Shown here in pieces: positions 25,694 to 35,300 of a stretch of DNA of 55,870 nt. This DNA comes from Oceanobacillus sp. CFH 90083 (GTDB lineage Bacteria > Bacillota > Bacilli > Bacillales > Amphibacillaceae). Both the position numbers and the translations under genes were made by a program. The stretch covers positions 1-55,870 of the forward strand of contig NZ_VIYG01000013.1 in assembly GCF_009389585.1 (NCBI RefSeq). Reading direction: 5' to 3'. The notes under the pieces are model-generated. The model ran no database searches and had not been told where the DNA came from. It was given only the letters and a program-made list of their open reading frames with translations. Each line of letters opens with the position of its first letter. Position 1 is the stretch's first letter.

Positions 25694-28243
25694 ATGAAAG
25701 ATTCAGTAGTAGTAAAAAAAGGCGGACTTTTTAATAAATATAGGACGATACAGCAAGGGATAGAGGCTGTTATAGATGGCGGAACAGTTTATATTGAAGG
25801 TGGTGAATATAAAGAAAACCTGGTATTGGATGGCAGAGATATTACGTTGATAGGAAAAGGATCAGTAGTAATTTCAGGGACTAAAAATATTCCATTAATA
25901 AAGACAGTAGATGCAAAACTGTCACTTCAGGGGATCAGCTTTCAGCAGGAGGGTCATACAAACGCCATCTATGTAAAGGAAACCTCTGAAGTTAAAATGG
26001 AAGATTGTCAGATTGAAGGGGAAAATTATCAGGATGTAAAGACAACTTATCCGGCGCTGTGGGTAGGTTTGGAATCAAAGGTGCATGTGAAAAACAGCAC
26101 CCTTATTGGTCACACATCCAATTCACTGCATGTTGAGGAATCTGTGATAACGCTTGAGGGTTGTAATGTGAAAGGCTTTGGGATATATGCCTGCTTAGGC
26201 AGCAAGCTTACTGCTGAGAAGCTGACGATCAAAAATCCAAGCAGTTATGGAATTTTTGCAAAAGAAGCAGAGCTTGATTTAAAAGAGATAAGTATGACTG
26301 GCGGCGGTGTGGCTGTCATTCTCGAGGATAATAGTAAAGGCTATATTAACACACTTTCGACCAATCATACCTATCGCGATGTGCTTCGAGTGAACCATAG
26401 TGAATTAACGGTTGAAAAAGCGGAAATGAAAAACTTCTGTGAGATAAAGAAAAAAGACAAGAAGGCAGGCTATCCTGCTGTTTATATAACAAATAATTCT
26501 GTCGTGAAGCTGGATGATGTACATATCCAAGATTCTCTGTTTGATGGAATCCAAGTTTATCAGTCACAACTCGAGGCTTCCAATACTTTTTTCAAAAAAC
26601 TGTTTATGGGCATCTATATTCGAAAACAATCTGCTGTGAAACTGGAAAATATCAAAATGACTCAGCTGGAATATAATGCTGTCAGTGCTGGGGAACAATC
26701 CAATGTAATAATAAGAAATAGCTTGTTTGATCATTGTGTGGATGAACATGAAAAAAATTATCCGGTTATTTTTATGAAGGAACAAGGGAGCCTGCATCTG
26801 GAGGGTACAAGCCTTAAGGGTTCACTCCATGATGCTGTCTATTTAGATGACGTTCAAAGCGCATACCTGGATGATGTGACATTTGATGCAGTAAATACAG
26901 GTGTCTATGTACAGAAATCTATTTTAAATGCCAATCAGCTGACGATAAAAAATTGCTATAAAAATGCGGTGATCATTCAAGATGGTGAGGCAGATATCCG
27001 CAACAGCTATCTGGAAAATAATAATCTGAACAGCTCGCCGACCTATGAAGCAAACTCAGATATACCAAAAGCAGTAGATGCAGCTATTTTCATTGCTAAT
27101 GCCAGAGTGGCACTGGATAGTATAGAGGTCATTGATAAGACAGCATCCATTTCTTTGCGGGAGCGAAGCAGTCTGCATGCCAGTTCACTACAGCTTTCCG
27201 GAGGGATTTTTTCGATGGATAGTGTGATTGATATGACTTTTTTAACATTTAGAAATATCGAAAAGGAACCTGTCCACTTTAAATTATTAGCAGGAACAGA
27301 TGCAAAAGTTCAATTTAATGATCCAAGTGTAAGAGCCTGGCTGGAGAAGGATAAAAGCAGCCGATTTTCATCGAATTTAATCCATTCACCGCATATGGTT
27401 ATTCCGCATTACGATATTGCAGGAAAGGCACCGGGATTTTTGCCGGTTAATCCGGTTGTTCCTTTCGAAAAGGAGAAGAAAGAAGCACAACTGAAGGAAA
27501 AAGAATCGATGCAGATTGACAGCTTGATTGGTCCGACAGCCTATAAAGAATCCATGAAAAAACTTTTGAAAGAAATAACTATATATAAGATTCGCTCTGC
27601 ACAGGGGATTTCGATGAATCGGAAATGGAAACTGCTATGGCTGCAAAAAGGAATGGATGATTTAACGCCATTTTTTGAGCAAACCCAAAAGCTGCTTACG
27701 AAAGCCGGGGTAATAAAGGAAGGTGAATACTTCCGGTTATCTGAAATGACATCATTAAGCAATTCAGATCAGATAAATAGCGGTTTATTGTGGATAGATC
27801 AGCTGAATGGAATTGAATATAATACCAATCTCAGAGCATTATTAGAGGATACTTTTTCTAATCAGGAATTAGTAATCATTATTTCTGGAAAAGCTTCGGA
27901 AATAAATGTATTAAAATCCGTTGCTCCCAAACTGCTGGAACAAATAAGTGATGAGACTGTATTTGATTTTTATACGGCAGAGGAAATAGCAGAAATGATC
28001 TACCAAAAATTAGTGGAACATCAATTTGTATTTGATTCAGCCTATCTAAAGGAAGCTATTAAGAATCATTATCCGATATTAGTCAATGAACGTGTTAATC
28101 AATGGCCGGAAGAGATGGTTAAAGCGATTATTCAAGCACAATCTGACCGGTTATTAGAACAACAAGAGGTGTCTCTTGAAAAAGAGCAGATTATCAGTTT
28201 AACACAGACCGATATATTGACGGGGGTTATGGCTGTGAAGTAA
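25694..28243 (+). CDS. Right-handed beta-helix protein with degenerate AAA+ C-terminal domain
   Basis: An 849-residue protein in two parts. Residues 1 to about 570 form a right-handed parallel beta-helix: an opening TIQQGIEAVIDGGTVYIEGGEY followed by some 20 coils of about 21-24 residues with I/V-x-V-x-x-S and G-I-x-V patterns, as in pectate-lyase-like folds. Residues about 610-849 follow the CbxX/SpoVK-type AAA+ layout: SLIGPTAYKESMKKLLKEI, GLLWIDQLNG at the Walker B place, LVIIISGKASEINVL at sensor 1, then YTAEEIAEMIYQKL and a lid helix region. At the Walker A place the text is WLQKGMDDLTPFF, without G-x-x-x-x-G-K-T, and the Walker B glutamate is Gln. It is therefore probably a pseudo-ATPase. 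There is no signal peptide. AAAGGA precedes the ATG at 25694. Confidence 0.75.
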   Translation: MKDSVVVKKGGLFNKYRTIQQGIEAVIDGGTVYIEGGEYKENLVLDGRDITLIGKGSVVISGTKNIPLIKTVDAKLSLQGISFQQEGHTNAIYVKETSEVKMEDCQIEGENYQDVKTTYPALWVGLESKVHVKNSTLIGHTSNSLHVEESVITLEGCNVKGFGIYACLGSKLTAEKLTIKNPSSYGIFAKEAELDLKEISMTGGGVAVILEDNSKGYINTLSTNHTYRDVLRVNHSELTVEKAEMKNFCEIKKKDKKAGYPAVYITNNSVVKLDDVHIQDSLFDGIQVYQSQLEASNTFFKKLFMGIYIRKQSAVKLENIKMTQLEYNAVSAGEQSNVIIRNSLFDHCVDEHEKNYPVIFMKEQGSLHLEGTSLKGSLHDAVYLDDVQSAYLDDVTFDAVNTGVYVQKSILNANQLTIKNCYKNAVIIQDGEADIRNSYLENNNLNSSPTYEANSDIPKAVDAAIFIANARVALDSIEVIDKTASISLRERSSLHASSLQLSGGIFSMDSVIDMTFLTFRNIEKEPVHFKLLAGTDAKVQFNDPSVRAWLEKDKSSRFSSNLIHSPHMVIPHYDIAGKAPGFLPVNPVVPFEKEKKEAQLKEKESMQIDSLIGPTAYKESMKKLLKEITIYKIRSAQGISMNRKWKLLWLQKGMDDLTPFFEQTQKLLTKAGVIKEGEYFRLSEMTSLSNSDQINSGLLWIDQLNGIEYNTNLRALLEDTFSNQELVIIISGKASEINVLKSVAPKLLEQISDETVFDFYTAEEIAEMIYQKLVEHQFVFDSAYLKEAIKNHYPILVNERVNQWPEEMVKAIIQAQSDRLLEQQEVSLEKEQIISLTQTDILTGVMAVK

Positions 28244-28288
28244 TGAGAAGCCGTTTAATACCTGTTTCCAACAGTAAATGCCACTTAT

Positions 28289-28327
28289 AAAAAGCCGCTT
28301 CGATACATTATACGAAGCGGGCTTTTT
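28289..28327. terminator. Bidirectional terminator
   Basis: AAAAAGCCGCTTCG pairs with CGAAGCGGGCTTTTT (one bulge), with A and T tails. It lies between the beta-helix gene and the convergent MFS gene. Confidence 0.8.
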
Positions 28328-28402
28328 AAATTGTGCTAAGAGATTTATTGCAGATCCATTCCTGATGAAATAAAGGACCTTCACCCGGAATGACAGCTTA
28401 CT

Positions 28403-29749
28403 TTATGCGATTTTATGTTTTTTCACCGGTACAACCCGATCAAAGCTGGCATGCTTTTCCCGGACGGTAATAAAGCAAATGGCTCCAATCAGACTTGGAA
28501 CCGCAAAGGCCATAAATGCATGCTGCGGGTCTAAATTGGTTGTCAGCAGCAGAGCAATCGCTACTGGTGCCATAATCCCGCCGATTCGTCCGACACCAAC
28601 GGCTATACTTAAGCCAGTCGTCCGAATTTCTCTCGGGTAAAATTCCGAAATATACGGGTTCACTAAATTCTGTGTTCCTACTGTGCAGGCACCTGTTAAT
28701 GTAATAATTAAATATAAAAGGAGAGAATTGGATGTAATACTTAATAATACAAAACATAGTGAACCGATAAAAAACATCAGGATTAAGACGGAACGATGTC
28801 CCAGTCTGCTGACTAACATGCCTCCAAAGATCGAACCGGAAATTTGACCGACAGCGAGCATTAAATTGAAGGATAAGCTGGACGTCAGCCCGTGTCCCGA
28901 TTCTACCATAATTTGCGGCAGCCAGGTTGTCAATCCGGAAATAACGAGCATGGAGCAGGTCACTGCAATCCAAAAAGCAATGGTGCTGCTGGTCCGGTTA
29001 TTGGAGAATACCTTTTTAATTGGAAATTCCTTTGTACTTTCTTTGAATGTTTCATATTCGAAGTTATCGGATGCCTGATAGTTGCCGGCCGGATTAATTT
29101 TATTTAAAATCTCAGCAATTTTATCTCCTTTTTTCTTAGAAAGATAATAAGAGACGGATTCGGGAAATTGCTTTAAGAACCATGGCAATGCTAATAGGGG
29201 GATAATACTAATCCAATATAATAGCCTCCAGCCCATCATTTCCATTAAATACATGCCTATTAAAGAGGCAATAATTGCACCAATCGAATAGCCGCAATAC
29301 ATCGTAGCAATTGTTAATGCCCGCTTCTTAACCGGAGAATATTCACCCATAATTGCAACAAGGATCGGCATGATTCCGCCTAAGCCCAAGGCCGCTATCA
29401 CCCGCATGATCATAAATAGGGTAGGATCCTGCGCGAAGCCTGCTAAAAAGGTGAATAGACTAAATAATACGAGGCAAATAGCGATTGCCTTTTTACGGCC
29501 AATAATATCTGAAATAGAACCTAGCAGGAATGTGCCAATCATCGCACTGATCAAGGTGTAGCTGCTGATTGCTCCAGCTTCCACTCTGCTGATATTAAAA
29601 TCCTCCATCATTAATGGCAGCCCGATTCCGTAGATGGCAACATCAAAGCCATCAAAAGCAATGGTGAAAAAGCACCAAAGAAAAATAAGTAAATGAAATT
29701 TATTAAATTTGCTGTTACCTAAAACCTGTGTTGTTTGAACGGTTCGCAT
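28403..29749 (-). CDS. MFS transporter, aromatic acid:H+ symporter (AAHS) type
   Basis: A 448-residue, 12-segment carrier. The N-terminus reads FDGFDVAIYGIGLPLMM, the D-G-x-D signature of AAHS carriers such as BenK and PcaK, and motif A is LLGSISDIIGRKKAI. The second motif A copy is GMLVSRLGHRS, and PYISEFYPREIRTTGLSIAVGVGRIGGI is the typical tenth-to-eleventh segment region. It probably imports an aromatic or related carboxylate. No catabolic genes adjoin it, so the substrate is open. AAAGGATG precedes the ATG. Confidence 0.85.
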   Translation of the reverse strand: MRTVQTTQVLGNSKFNKFHLLIFLWCFFTIAFDGFDVAIYGIGLPLMMEDFNISRVEAGAISSYTLISAMIGTFLLGSISDIIGRKKAIAICLVLFSLFTFLAGFAQDPTLFMIMRVIAALGLGGIMPILVAIMGEYSPVKKRALTIATMYCGYSIGAIIASLIGMYLMEMMGWRLLYWISIIPLLALPWFLKQFPESVSYYLSKKKGDKIAEILNKINPAGNYQASDNFEYETFKESTKEFPIKKVFSNNRTSSTIAFWIAVTCSMLVISGLTTWLPQIMVESGHGLTSSLSFNLMLAVGQISGSIFGGMLVSRLGHRSVLILMFFIGSLCFVLLSITSNSLLLYLIITLTGACTVGTQNLVNPYISEFYPREIRTTGLSIAVGVGRIGGIMAPVAIALLLTTNLDPQHAFMAFAVPSLIGAICFITVREKHASFDRVVPVKKHKIA

Positions 29750-29988
29750 ATTTTTAAAACATCCTTTCGTTTAAATGATCGAAGTGTAAGGGTTAAAAAG
29801 AATCTTACCATGAAATAGTAGTTATAAGGTAATTGTAAAAATGTATCGTTTGCTATAGGAATAAGCTATATCGAGAGGAGATTGAAGTGTAAAAAATGGA
29901 ATCACATGGAGGAAGTGAGAGGGGAGAGAATCGTTAAGGAATAAATCTATGCCATGATAGTCCTGTCATTTATTTTATTGCCCATGAA

Positions 29989-30030
29989 AAAATCATCTGT
30001 CTGGAGAATTTTCCAGCATCAGATGATTTT
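29989..30030 (-). terminator. Terminator of the ectABC operon
   Basis: AAAATCATCTG pairs with CAGATGATTTT, with an inner CTGGA/TCCAG stem, directly after the ectC stop. A and T tails stand on both sides, so it also blocks transcripts from the plus strand. The gap 29750-29988 shows nothing else. Confidence 0.75.
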
Positions 30031-30038
30031 AAGGTTAA

Positions 30039-30425
30039 TTATTCTGTTAAAAGCGGATAGTATCCCTCTTCATTATGTGTTTCCGTTCCCACTAAAGGCG
30101 GATTGAATACACATACCATACGCATCTTGGTACGTGCGCGGAGGCGATGCTTATCATTTTCATCTAGAAGATACATGGTTCCTGGTTTAATTTGGTATAC
30201 ATCACCCGTGGACACTTTTTCAATTTCTCCTTCACCCTCGATACAATAAACTGCTTCAATATGGTTTTTATACCAGAAGAAATTGTCTGTACCTGCTTTA
30301 ATGATCGTATCATTCATGCTAAAGCCGACCCCATCTTTCTTTAGAATAAAACGGCGGCTTTCCCAGTTTTCTGATTTTGTTTCATCCTCTGTACCAATTA
30401 AATCCTCCAGTGATTTTACAATCAT
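30039..30425 (-). CDS. ectC: L-ectoine synthase
   Basis: Cyclises N-gamma-acetyl-L-2,4-diaminobutyrate to ectoine, the last step of the compatible-solute pathway. It is a 128-residue single-domain cupin. The start [15 protein letters not shown] and the strands [15 protein letters not shown] and [16 protein letters not shown] are diagnostic of EctC, including the metal-binding Glu, Tyr and His positions of the family. It is the third gene of ectABC, 36 nt after ectB, with GAGAGGAG before the ATG. The terminator follows at once. Confidence 0.95.
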   Translation of the reverse strand: MIVKSLEDLIGTEDETKSENWESRRFILKKDGVGFSMNDTIIKAGTDNFFWYKNHIEAVYCIEGEGEIEKVSTGDVYQIKPGTMYLLDENDKHRLRARTKMRMVCVFNPPLVGTETHNEEGYYPLLTE

Positions 30426-30461
30426 TTGTTTATTCTCCTCTCTATAAACGGATTCTTTACT

Positions 30462-31739
30462 TTATTGTTTTAGTACATATTTTATGCTCTCTTCTAAGAT
30501 TTTCAAGCCTTTTTCCAAACCTTCCCGATCAATAATCAGCGGCGGCAGGAATTTTACTACTTCATCGTCAGGACCAGAGGTTTCCACAATCAGTCCGTTG
30601 TTAAATGCTTCCGCACAAATTTCACTTGCTAAACCTTCTTTTTCGATTGCAATACCCTGCATAAGACCTCTGCCCCTGGCTTCTCCTTTTAATTCCGGAT
30701 ATCTTTCAATGAGACGGTGTACTTCTTTTTTCAAAAATGCACTTTTTTCTTGTATGTCGTTGCTGAAATCATCATTTTCCCAATTTTTCAGAGCTTCTGT
30801 TGCGGCAATAAATGCCATATTGTTACCTCGGAAGGTTCCGTTGTGCTCGCCAGGTCCCCACTTGTCATATTCTGGCTTAATTAACGTAATTGCCATAGGC
30901 AGCCCAATTCCTCCAATTGATTTAGACAGGCAGACCACATCCGGCTCAATTCCTGCCGGTTCAAAGCTGAAGAAGGTGCCGGTCCGTCCATTTCCAGCCT
31001 GTACATCATCTACAATCAGAAGGATATCCCAGCGTCTGCAAAGCTTTTCTACCTTTTTCAGCCAATCCATGCGTGCAGCATTTATACCACCTTCTCCTTG
31101 AACCGTTTCCAGAATGATTGCAGCAGGTAATGCTACACCACTGCCACTGTCTTCTAAAAAGCGATCCAGGTAAGCAATGGAATCATGATCCTCCACATAG
31201 TTATCAAACGGCATCGAAACGGCATGATGTAACGGAACACCGGCACCGTGGCGTTTAAAGGAATTTCCAGTCACAGAAAGCGATCCAATCGTCATACCGT
31301 GAAAGGCATTGGTGAAGCTGATAACTGTCTCCCGGCCAGTGACCTTTCTGGCAATTTTGAGCGCACTTTCTACGGTGTTCGTACCGGTAGGGCCTGGAAA
31401 CATAATTTTATAATCCAGATGACGGGGCTGAAGAATTACATTGGTAAAGCGCTCCAAAAACTCTTTTCGTGGTATAGTTCCCATATCCAGGCTATGAATA
31501 ATACCGTCATTTTTAATATATTCAATTAATTTCTTCTGCATGACATCATCATTGTGACCATAATTCAATGTACCTGCGCCTGCAAAGAAATCAATATATT
31601 CGTTTCCATCTGTATCCCACAGCTTGTAACCTTTTGATTTTTCAAAAACTGTAGGCCACCCTCGGCTGTAGCTCCTTACTTCTGATTCTAATTCTTCAAA
31701 CGTTTTCATTTTCGCATCATTTAATGTTGCTGTTGTCAA
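30462..31739 (-). CDS. ectB: Diaminobutyrate-2-oxoglutarate aminotransferase
   Basis: PLP-dependent class III aminotransferase that makes L-2,4-diaminobutyrate from aspartate semialdehyde and glutamate. The core reads [52 protein letters not shown] and the PLP-lysine region [14 protein letters not shown]. Length is about 425 residues, the normal EctB size. I prefer a TTG start at 31739, nine bases after AAAGGA; the ATG at 31748 touches that site. It lies 17 nt after the end of ectA. Confidence 0.95.
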   Translation of the reverse strand: MTTATLNDAKMKTFEELESEVRSYSRGWPTVFEKSKGYKLWDTDGNEYIDFFAGAGTLNYGHNDDVMQKKLIEYIKNDGIIHSLDMGTIPRKEFLERFTNVILQPRHLDYKIMFPGPTGTNTVESALKIARKVTGRETVISFTNAFHGMTIGSLSVTGNSFKRHGAGVPLHHAVSMPFDNYVEDHDSIAYLDRFLEDSGSGVALPAAIILETVQGEGGINAARMDWLKKVEKLCRRWDILLIVDDVQAGNGRTGTFFSFEPAGIEPDVVCLSKSIGGIGLPMAITLIKPEYDKWGPGEHNGTFRGNNMAFIAATEALKNWENDDFSNDIQEKSAFLKKEVHRLIERYPELKGEARGRGLMQGIAIEKEGLASEICAEAFNNGLIVETSGPDDEVVKFLPPLIIDREGLEKGLKILEESIKYVLKQ

Positions 31740-31756
31740 TGAAATCATTCCTTTGA

Positions 31757-32305
31757 TTATTTATTTTTTGTAGCAATCGGTCCAATTGTAAATAATAACT
31801 CATCTTCGTGTTCTTCCTCTTCATCCGGAAAATCTTCTGTTATGAAGTAATCTCTGATATGACAACCCGTATCAAGCTTTTTAGCGAGACCTTTAAATAA
31901 AGATTGGGAAGGGTGATTGGATGGAGAAACGGTTGCTTCTACATAATTAATCTCTTTACAAGCTCTGCGCTTTAATAGCTGATAAAGCATTTTCGTTGCT
32001 AATCCGTTACCCCGAGCAGAAGCATCTACAGCAACCTGCCAGATAAATAGTTTATTCGGATTATTCGGATTTTTATACCCGGAAATGAATCCGAGTGTCT
32101 TCCCGTCTTTTTCTGCAACGATGGAGGTTTCAGAAAAGATATCACACCACATTAAATAACTGTAAGAAGAATTTAGATCAAGTACCTTGGTATCTTTAAT
32201 CAGTTCCCAAACAGATGCCCCATCATCTTTTGAAGGCTCACGAAAATGAAAATCAGATTCCATTTCAACAGTTAATGTCATTTCTTTGGTTGTATTTGTA
32301 TTAAT
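31757..32305 (-). CDS. ectA: L-2,4-diaminobutyrate N-acetyltransferase
   Basis: GNAT-family enzyme that acetylates diaminobutyrate, the second step of ectoine synthesis. Family wording is clear: [52 protein letters not shown] with the acetyl-CoA loop, and [14 protein letters not shown]. The start is unusual. The first ATG (32281) has no ribosome site, whereas GGGAGGTG stands at the right spacing before an in-frame ATT at 32305, eight codons upstream, and a stop codon lies in frame before that. I therefore propose an ATT start, giving 182 residues; the ATG-started form has 174. It is the first gene of ectABC. Confidence 0.93.
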   Translation of the reverse strand: MNTNTTKEMTLTVEMESDFHFREPSKDDGASVWELIKDTKVLDLNSSYSYLMWCDIFSETSIVAEKDGKTLGFISGYKNPNNPNKLFIWQVAVDASARGNGLATKMLYQLLKRRACKEINYVEATVSPSNHPSQSLFKGLAKKLDTGCHIRDYFITEDFPDEEEEHEDELLFTIGPIATKNK

Positions 32306-32342
32306 GCTCTCACCTCCCGCATGGATTTTTTCTTACCATATT

Positions 32343-32370
32343 AGATTAACATAAGCAGAAATGACGTCAA
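32343..32370 (-). promoter_or_regulatory. Candidate sigma-A promoter of ectABC
   Basis: On the minus strand TTGACG (32370-32365) and TAATCT (32348-32343) are 16 nt apart and lie about 38 nt before the proposed ectA start. The -35 box is nearly ideal. Osmotic control by other factors cannot be judged. Confidence 0.45.
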
Positions 32371-32513
32371 AACGCATATAATGGAGAATTCCATGATTAT
32401 TCGTGATAAGAGAGGGTGAGCATCAAATGATTGCGATTGACTATAAAAAGCTTTGAATAAGTTAGAAATATGCCGCTTTTCAAACGGTTAAGGCCGGAAT
32501 TCCTATTCCAGCC

Positions 32514-33245
32514 TTATTCATTTCTTTTTAATTTTTCATCTTTCTCGATCATTTCCGATACTGTAATCATTTCATACTCATTTTCGGTCAGGTAATCCAG
32601 AATAAGCGGAAGAGCTTTTACCGTTTCTTCTCTGTTACCCCCTGCATCATGAAAAAGAACAACATCTCCCGGAGAAACATTCTGGATGACATGGTCTGCA
32701 ATGGCTTTATAATCCGTGTCGCTCCAATCTTTTGTATCCTGATCCCAGGACCATAAAACAACGGACAACTGATTTTCTTTAGCTATACGAACAATCGTAT
32801 CACTATAATCACCGCCAACAGGCCGGAAGAGCTTTGGCCGGGTACCTGTTATGGCATAGATGATATCTGAAGTCTCCTTCATTTCCTGACGGAGTTTGTT
32901 TAGATTTGTTGTGTGGTCGTAAGTATGATTACCAATTTCATGCCCCTCTGAAAATTGCCGGTAAAGAATATCTGGAAATTTTTCCGCATGGGCGCCAAGA
33001 ACGAAAAAAGTAGCTTTTGCCCCGTAATCCGCTAAAATATCCAGCATTGCAGGAGTATACTTTGAGTGCGGACCATCATCAAACGTTAAGGCAATTACTT
33101 TTTCGTCAGTTTCAGTATCCCAAAAAATATCTCCATCTTTTTCATAGTCAAATCGATTTTTCGCATTCACTTGCTCTTGGAGTTGTACGAAAAAGCAAGC
33201 AGACAGAAGCAGGTAAGTAACAGTACGCCGTATTTTTTTCTTCAT
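32514..33245 (-). CDS. Polysaccharide deacetylase (NodB domain), secreted
   Basis: A 243-residue exported enzyme that removes acetyl groups from a wall or matrix polysaccharide. A signal peptide (KKKIRRTVTYLLLSACFFVQ, ending near VNA-K) precedes the NodB domain. Motif 1 is LTFDDGPHS with the catalytic and metal Asp, motif 2 is GNHTYDH with the metal histidines, motif 3 is RPVGGDYSD (Gly where many members have the P-x-G-x-x arrangement), motif 4 is SWDQDTKDW and motif 5 is LFHDAGG. Candidate substrates are peptidoglycan and poly-N-acetylglucosamine. Its neighbours are envelope genes. Confidence 0.9.
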   Translation of the reverse strand: MKKKIRRTVTYLLLSACFFVQLQEQVNAKNRFDYEKDGDIFWDTETDEKVIALTFDDGPHSKYTPAMLDILADYGAKATFFVLGAHAEKFPDILYRQFSEGHEIGNHTYDHTTNLNKLRQEMKETSDIIYAITGTRPKLFRPVGGDYSDTIVRIAKENQLSVVLWSWDQDTKDWSDTDYKAIADHVIQNVSPGDVVLFHDAGGNREETVKALPLILDYLTENEYEMITVSEMIEKDEKLKRNE

Positions 33246-33285
33246 TCAACACCTCTGAATTCTGATAAAAAATTAAATCCAATTT

Positions 33286-34389
33286 TTAAGACATTAATAT
33301 TTTTTCTATTATTTTCGAAACATCGGTTTTTTCAAGACACTTACAAAAGGCCTCTAAACGTTTATTAAAATCCGACACATCGTTCATTAAAATATCAGTT
33401 ATCGTATCCTCTATGTTACTTACTGAATTCCAATTATCTAAATGAAATATTAACCCTTGACTTTTCAAATAATTTAAATTGAATTCCTCCTGTCCGGGTA
33501 ATGCCTCAAATACAAATATAGGGATTTTTTTCCACAAACATTCTGAGATAGTTACGCCCCCAGGTTTAGTAATAATTGCATCTACTTCATCGTATAATTG
33601 ATTCATTTCTTCTTTTGAATTTAGGTAAGGAAGCGGTTTAATGAATGGATAATTTAGCTGCTCTATATGTTGAAATAACATTTCATTTTTTCCACATAAT
33701 ACTTTATAAAGAATAGAACCTGAGGGATTTAAAGTTTGCAGCAGCTGTTGAATGGAACCAGCACCCATGTTACCTCCGCTTATCAAAATATTCAATTTGT
33801 CATTATTTTTGGATGTTTTTATTTCCTTTTTAAATGTGGAATCAATAGGAATTCCTGTAACGAAAATTTGCTTCGGTTTTATTCCGCGTATTATCAATTC
33901 CTGCTTGTGGTACAAACTAGGTACGAAGTGATAGTCGATACGTTCCATTCCCCACAAGTCATTTATAAAATAATCGGTGTACACATTAATAACTGGTTCA
34001 GTCCATATCTTCTCTTTTTTTAACCGGTTTAGAAGGTAGGATGGCAGGGCATGTGTACAAATAATTATATCCGGCTTGGTTTGTTTAATTAAATTTTTTA
34101 TTTTATTCAAAAATAAGACTTCGTATATATAATAGCTTTTGCTGCTTTTTCTTCTTTTTACGACAGCTTTATAAATTTTGCTATATACCCTTGGAAACTT
34201 ATCAATCCATTGTAAATAAAAGGAAGAAGTAAACATTTCCACCTTACCATAACAATGTGATAACATTTCCACTTTTTCAAAATGATAGTCGTTTGATGAT
34301 TGATTTAATTGATTTTTTATCGTATCAGCAACATGATGATGTCCTGAGGGAATTTGTAAAAAAGGCATAAATAAAATCCTGTACATCAC
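33286..34389 (-). CDS. Glycosyltransferase of the MGDG synthase/UgtP/MurG type
   Basis: A 367-residue glycosyltransferase, probably transferring a sugar from a UDP donor to a lipid at the inner face of the membrane. The N-terminus reads PFLQIPSGHHHVADTI, with the G-H-x-x-A-A/D motif of the diacylglycerol glycosyltransferases, and the C-terminal donor site is DAIITKPGGVTISECLWKKIP. B. subtilis YkoN is a protein of this kind, and the next two genes resemble ykoP and ykoQ. GGAGG precedes a GTG-ATG pair; I keep the ATG at 34389. Confidence 0.82.
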   Translation of the reverse strand: MMYRILFMPFLQIPSGHHHVADTIKNQLNQSSNDYHFEKVEMLSHCYGKVEMFTSSFYLQWIDKFPRVYSKIYKAVVKRRKSSKSYYIYEVLFLNKIKNLIKQTKPDIIICTHALPSYLLNRLKKEKIWTEPVINVYTDYFINDLWGMERIDYHFVPSLYHKQELIIRGIKPKQIFVTGIPIDSTFKKEIKTSKNNDKLNILISGGNMGAGSIQQLLQTLNPSGSILYKVLCGKNEMLFQHIEQLNYPFIKPLPYLNSKEEMNQLYDEVDAIITKPGGVTISECLWKKIPIFVFEALPGQEEFNLNYLKSQGLIFHLDNWNSVSNIEDTITDILMNDVSDFNKRLEAFCKCLEKTDVSKIIEKILMS

Positions 34390-34524
34390 GCTTTCGCCTC
34401 CTTCAAGATGTAGTTTGTGAAATAAAAGAATTTTGATTCGTGATACCTAATTTTTCCGGTAATAGTTGAGCAACGTTTAATTAAAAATAAAGCTGTCACT
34501 TATATCATTAAGAGGGGGAACAGA

Positions 34525-35088
34525 ATGAGTATTAATTTTAGAAAAACGGGACTTTTTCTTTGGAATGTCATTGATCCAATTTATTTCCATTTTACGCGTT
34601 TAGATTATGTTGAAAGTAAATTTGGCAATCGGACAATTATGCGTGTCCGTTTAACAAAATACAAAGGAAGAAAAATAACGTTATCGGATGGCACAGAAAT
34701 TAATAAAAACGATTTACTTCTAAAAATTCATTTACACAATATTAAAATATTAGGGCAAACCCAAAACAATGGTAATGAAGTTAGAAGAGCATTAACAATT
34801 TATAAGAATGTACAGGAATCACTTCCAGAAGTCATCTATTATATTCAAAAAAGAGGTTATACGAATGAAATTAAAGGGTTAGTTGGTATCACAATGTTGC
34901 ATAGAGGTTGTAAGAAATTAGGATTTGAAATTTATCCTATTCATAACCGATACTACAAATTGTTTAAACAAATCGCTCTTTTACCAATTTATTTATTATC
35001 GTGCAATAAAATAAAGAAAAAAATAACAACTCCTATGTATTTATTCATGTCAAAGGATCAGTTATTTAACAAATATCAGAAGGGTTAA
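34525..35088 (+). CDS. ykoP: YkoP-like protein
   Basis: A 187-residue protein of unknown function resembling B. subtilis YkoP: the N-terminus FLWNVIDPIYFHFTRLDYV, central ISGDTLVKIHLHN-like text LLLKIHLHNIKILGQ, and GLVGITMLHRGCKKLGFEIYPI. The C-terminus carries a hydrophobic stretch (FKQIALLPIYLLSC) that may touch the membrane. The glycosyltransferase upstream (divergent) and metallophosphoesterase downstream recall the ykoN-ykoP-ykoQ group. AGAGGGGG precedes the ATG. Confidence 0.75.
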   Translation: MSINFRKTGLFLWNVIDPIYFHFTRLDYVESKFGNRTIMRVRLTKYKGRKITLSDGTEINKNDLLLKIHLHNIKILGQTQNNGNEVRRALTIYKNVQESLPEVIYYIQKRGYTNEIKGLVGITMLHRGCKKLGFEIYPIHNRYYKLFKQIALLPIYLLSCNKIKKKITTPMYLFMSKDQLFNKYQKG

Positions 35089-35300
35089 TAGAAGACGAAT
35101 TCTGCATAGATAGACAGCAAGACGTCATGTACAGGGGGAATAGTCAACCAAAATTGTAGTCAAAACCTTCTGTAAGTCCATAAATATGTTTAAAATTGGA
35201 TGTGTTAGCAAAAAATGTATGAAATCCACCTCTTTATCCATAAATTACAACTGAAAATTCTACCTGAATTTTATTATAATGTTGGATAGGAGGGGGAAAA

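Noticed and set aside
28440..28973. 177-codon open frame on the minus strand
   Set aside because: It lies in another frame inside the MFS transporter gene, whose own frame shows clear family motifs.
30484..31101. 205-codon open frame on the plus strand
   Set aside because: It is antisense to ectB, has no ribosome site and no family likeness.
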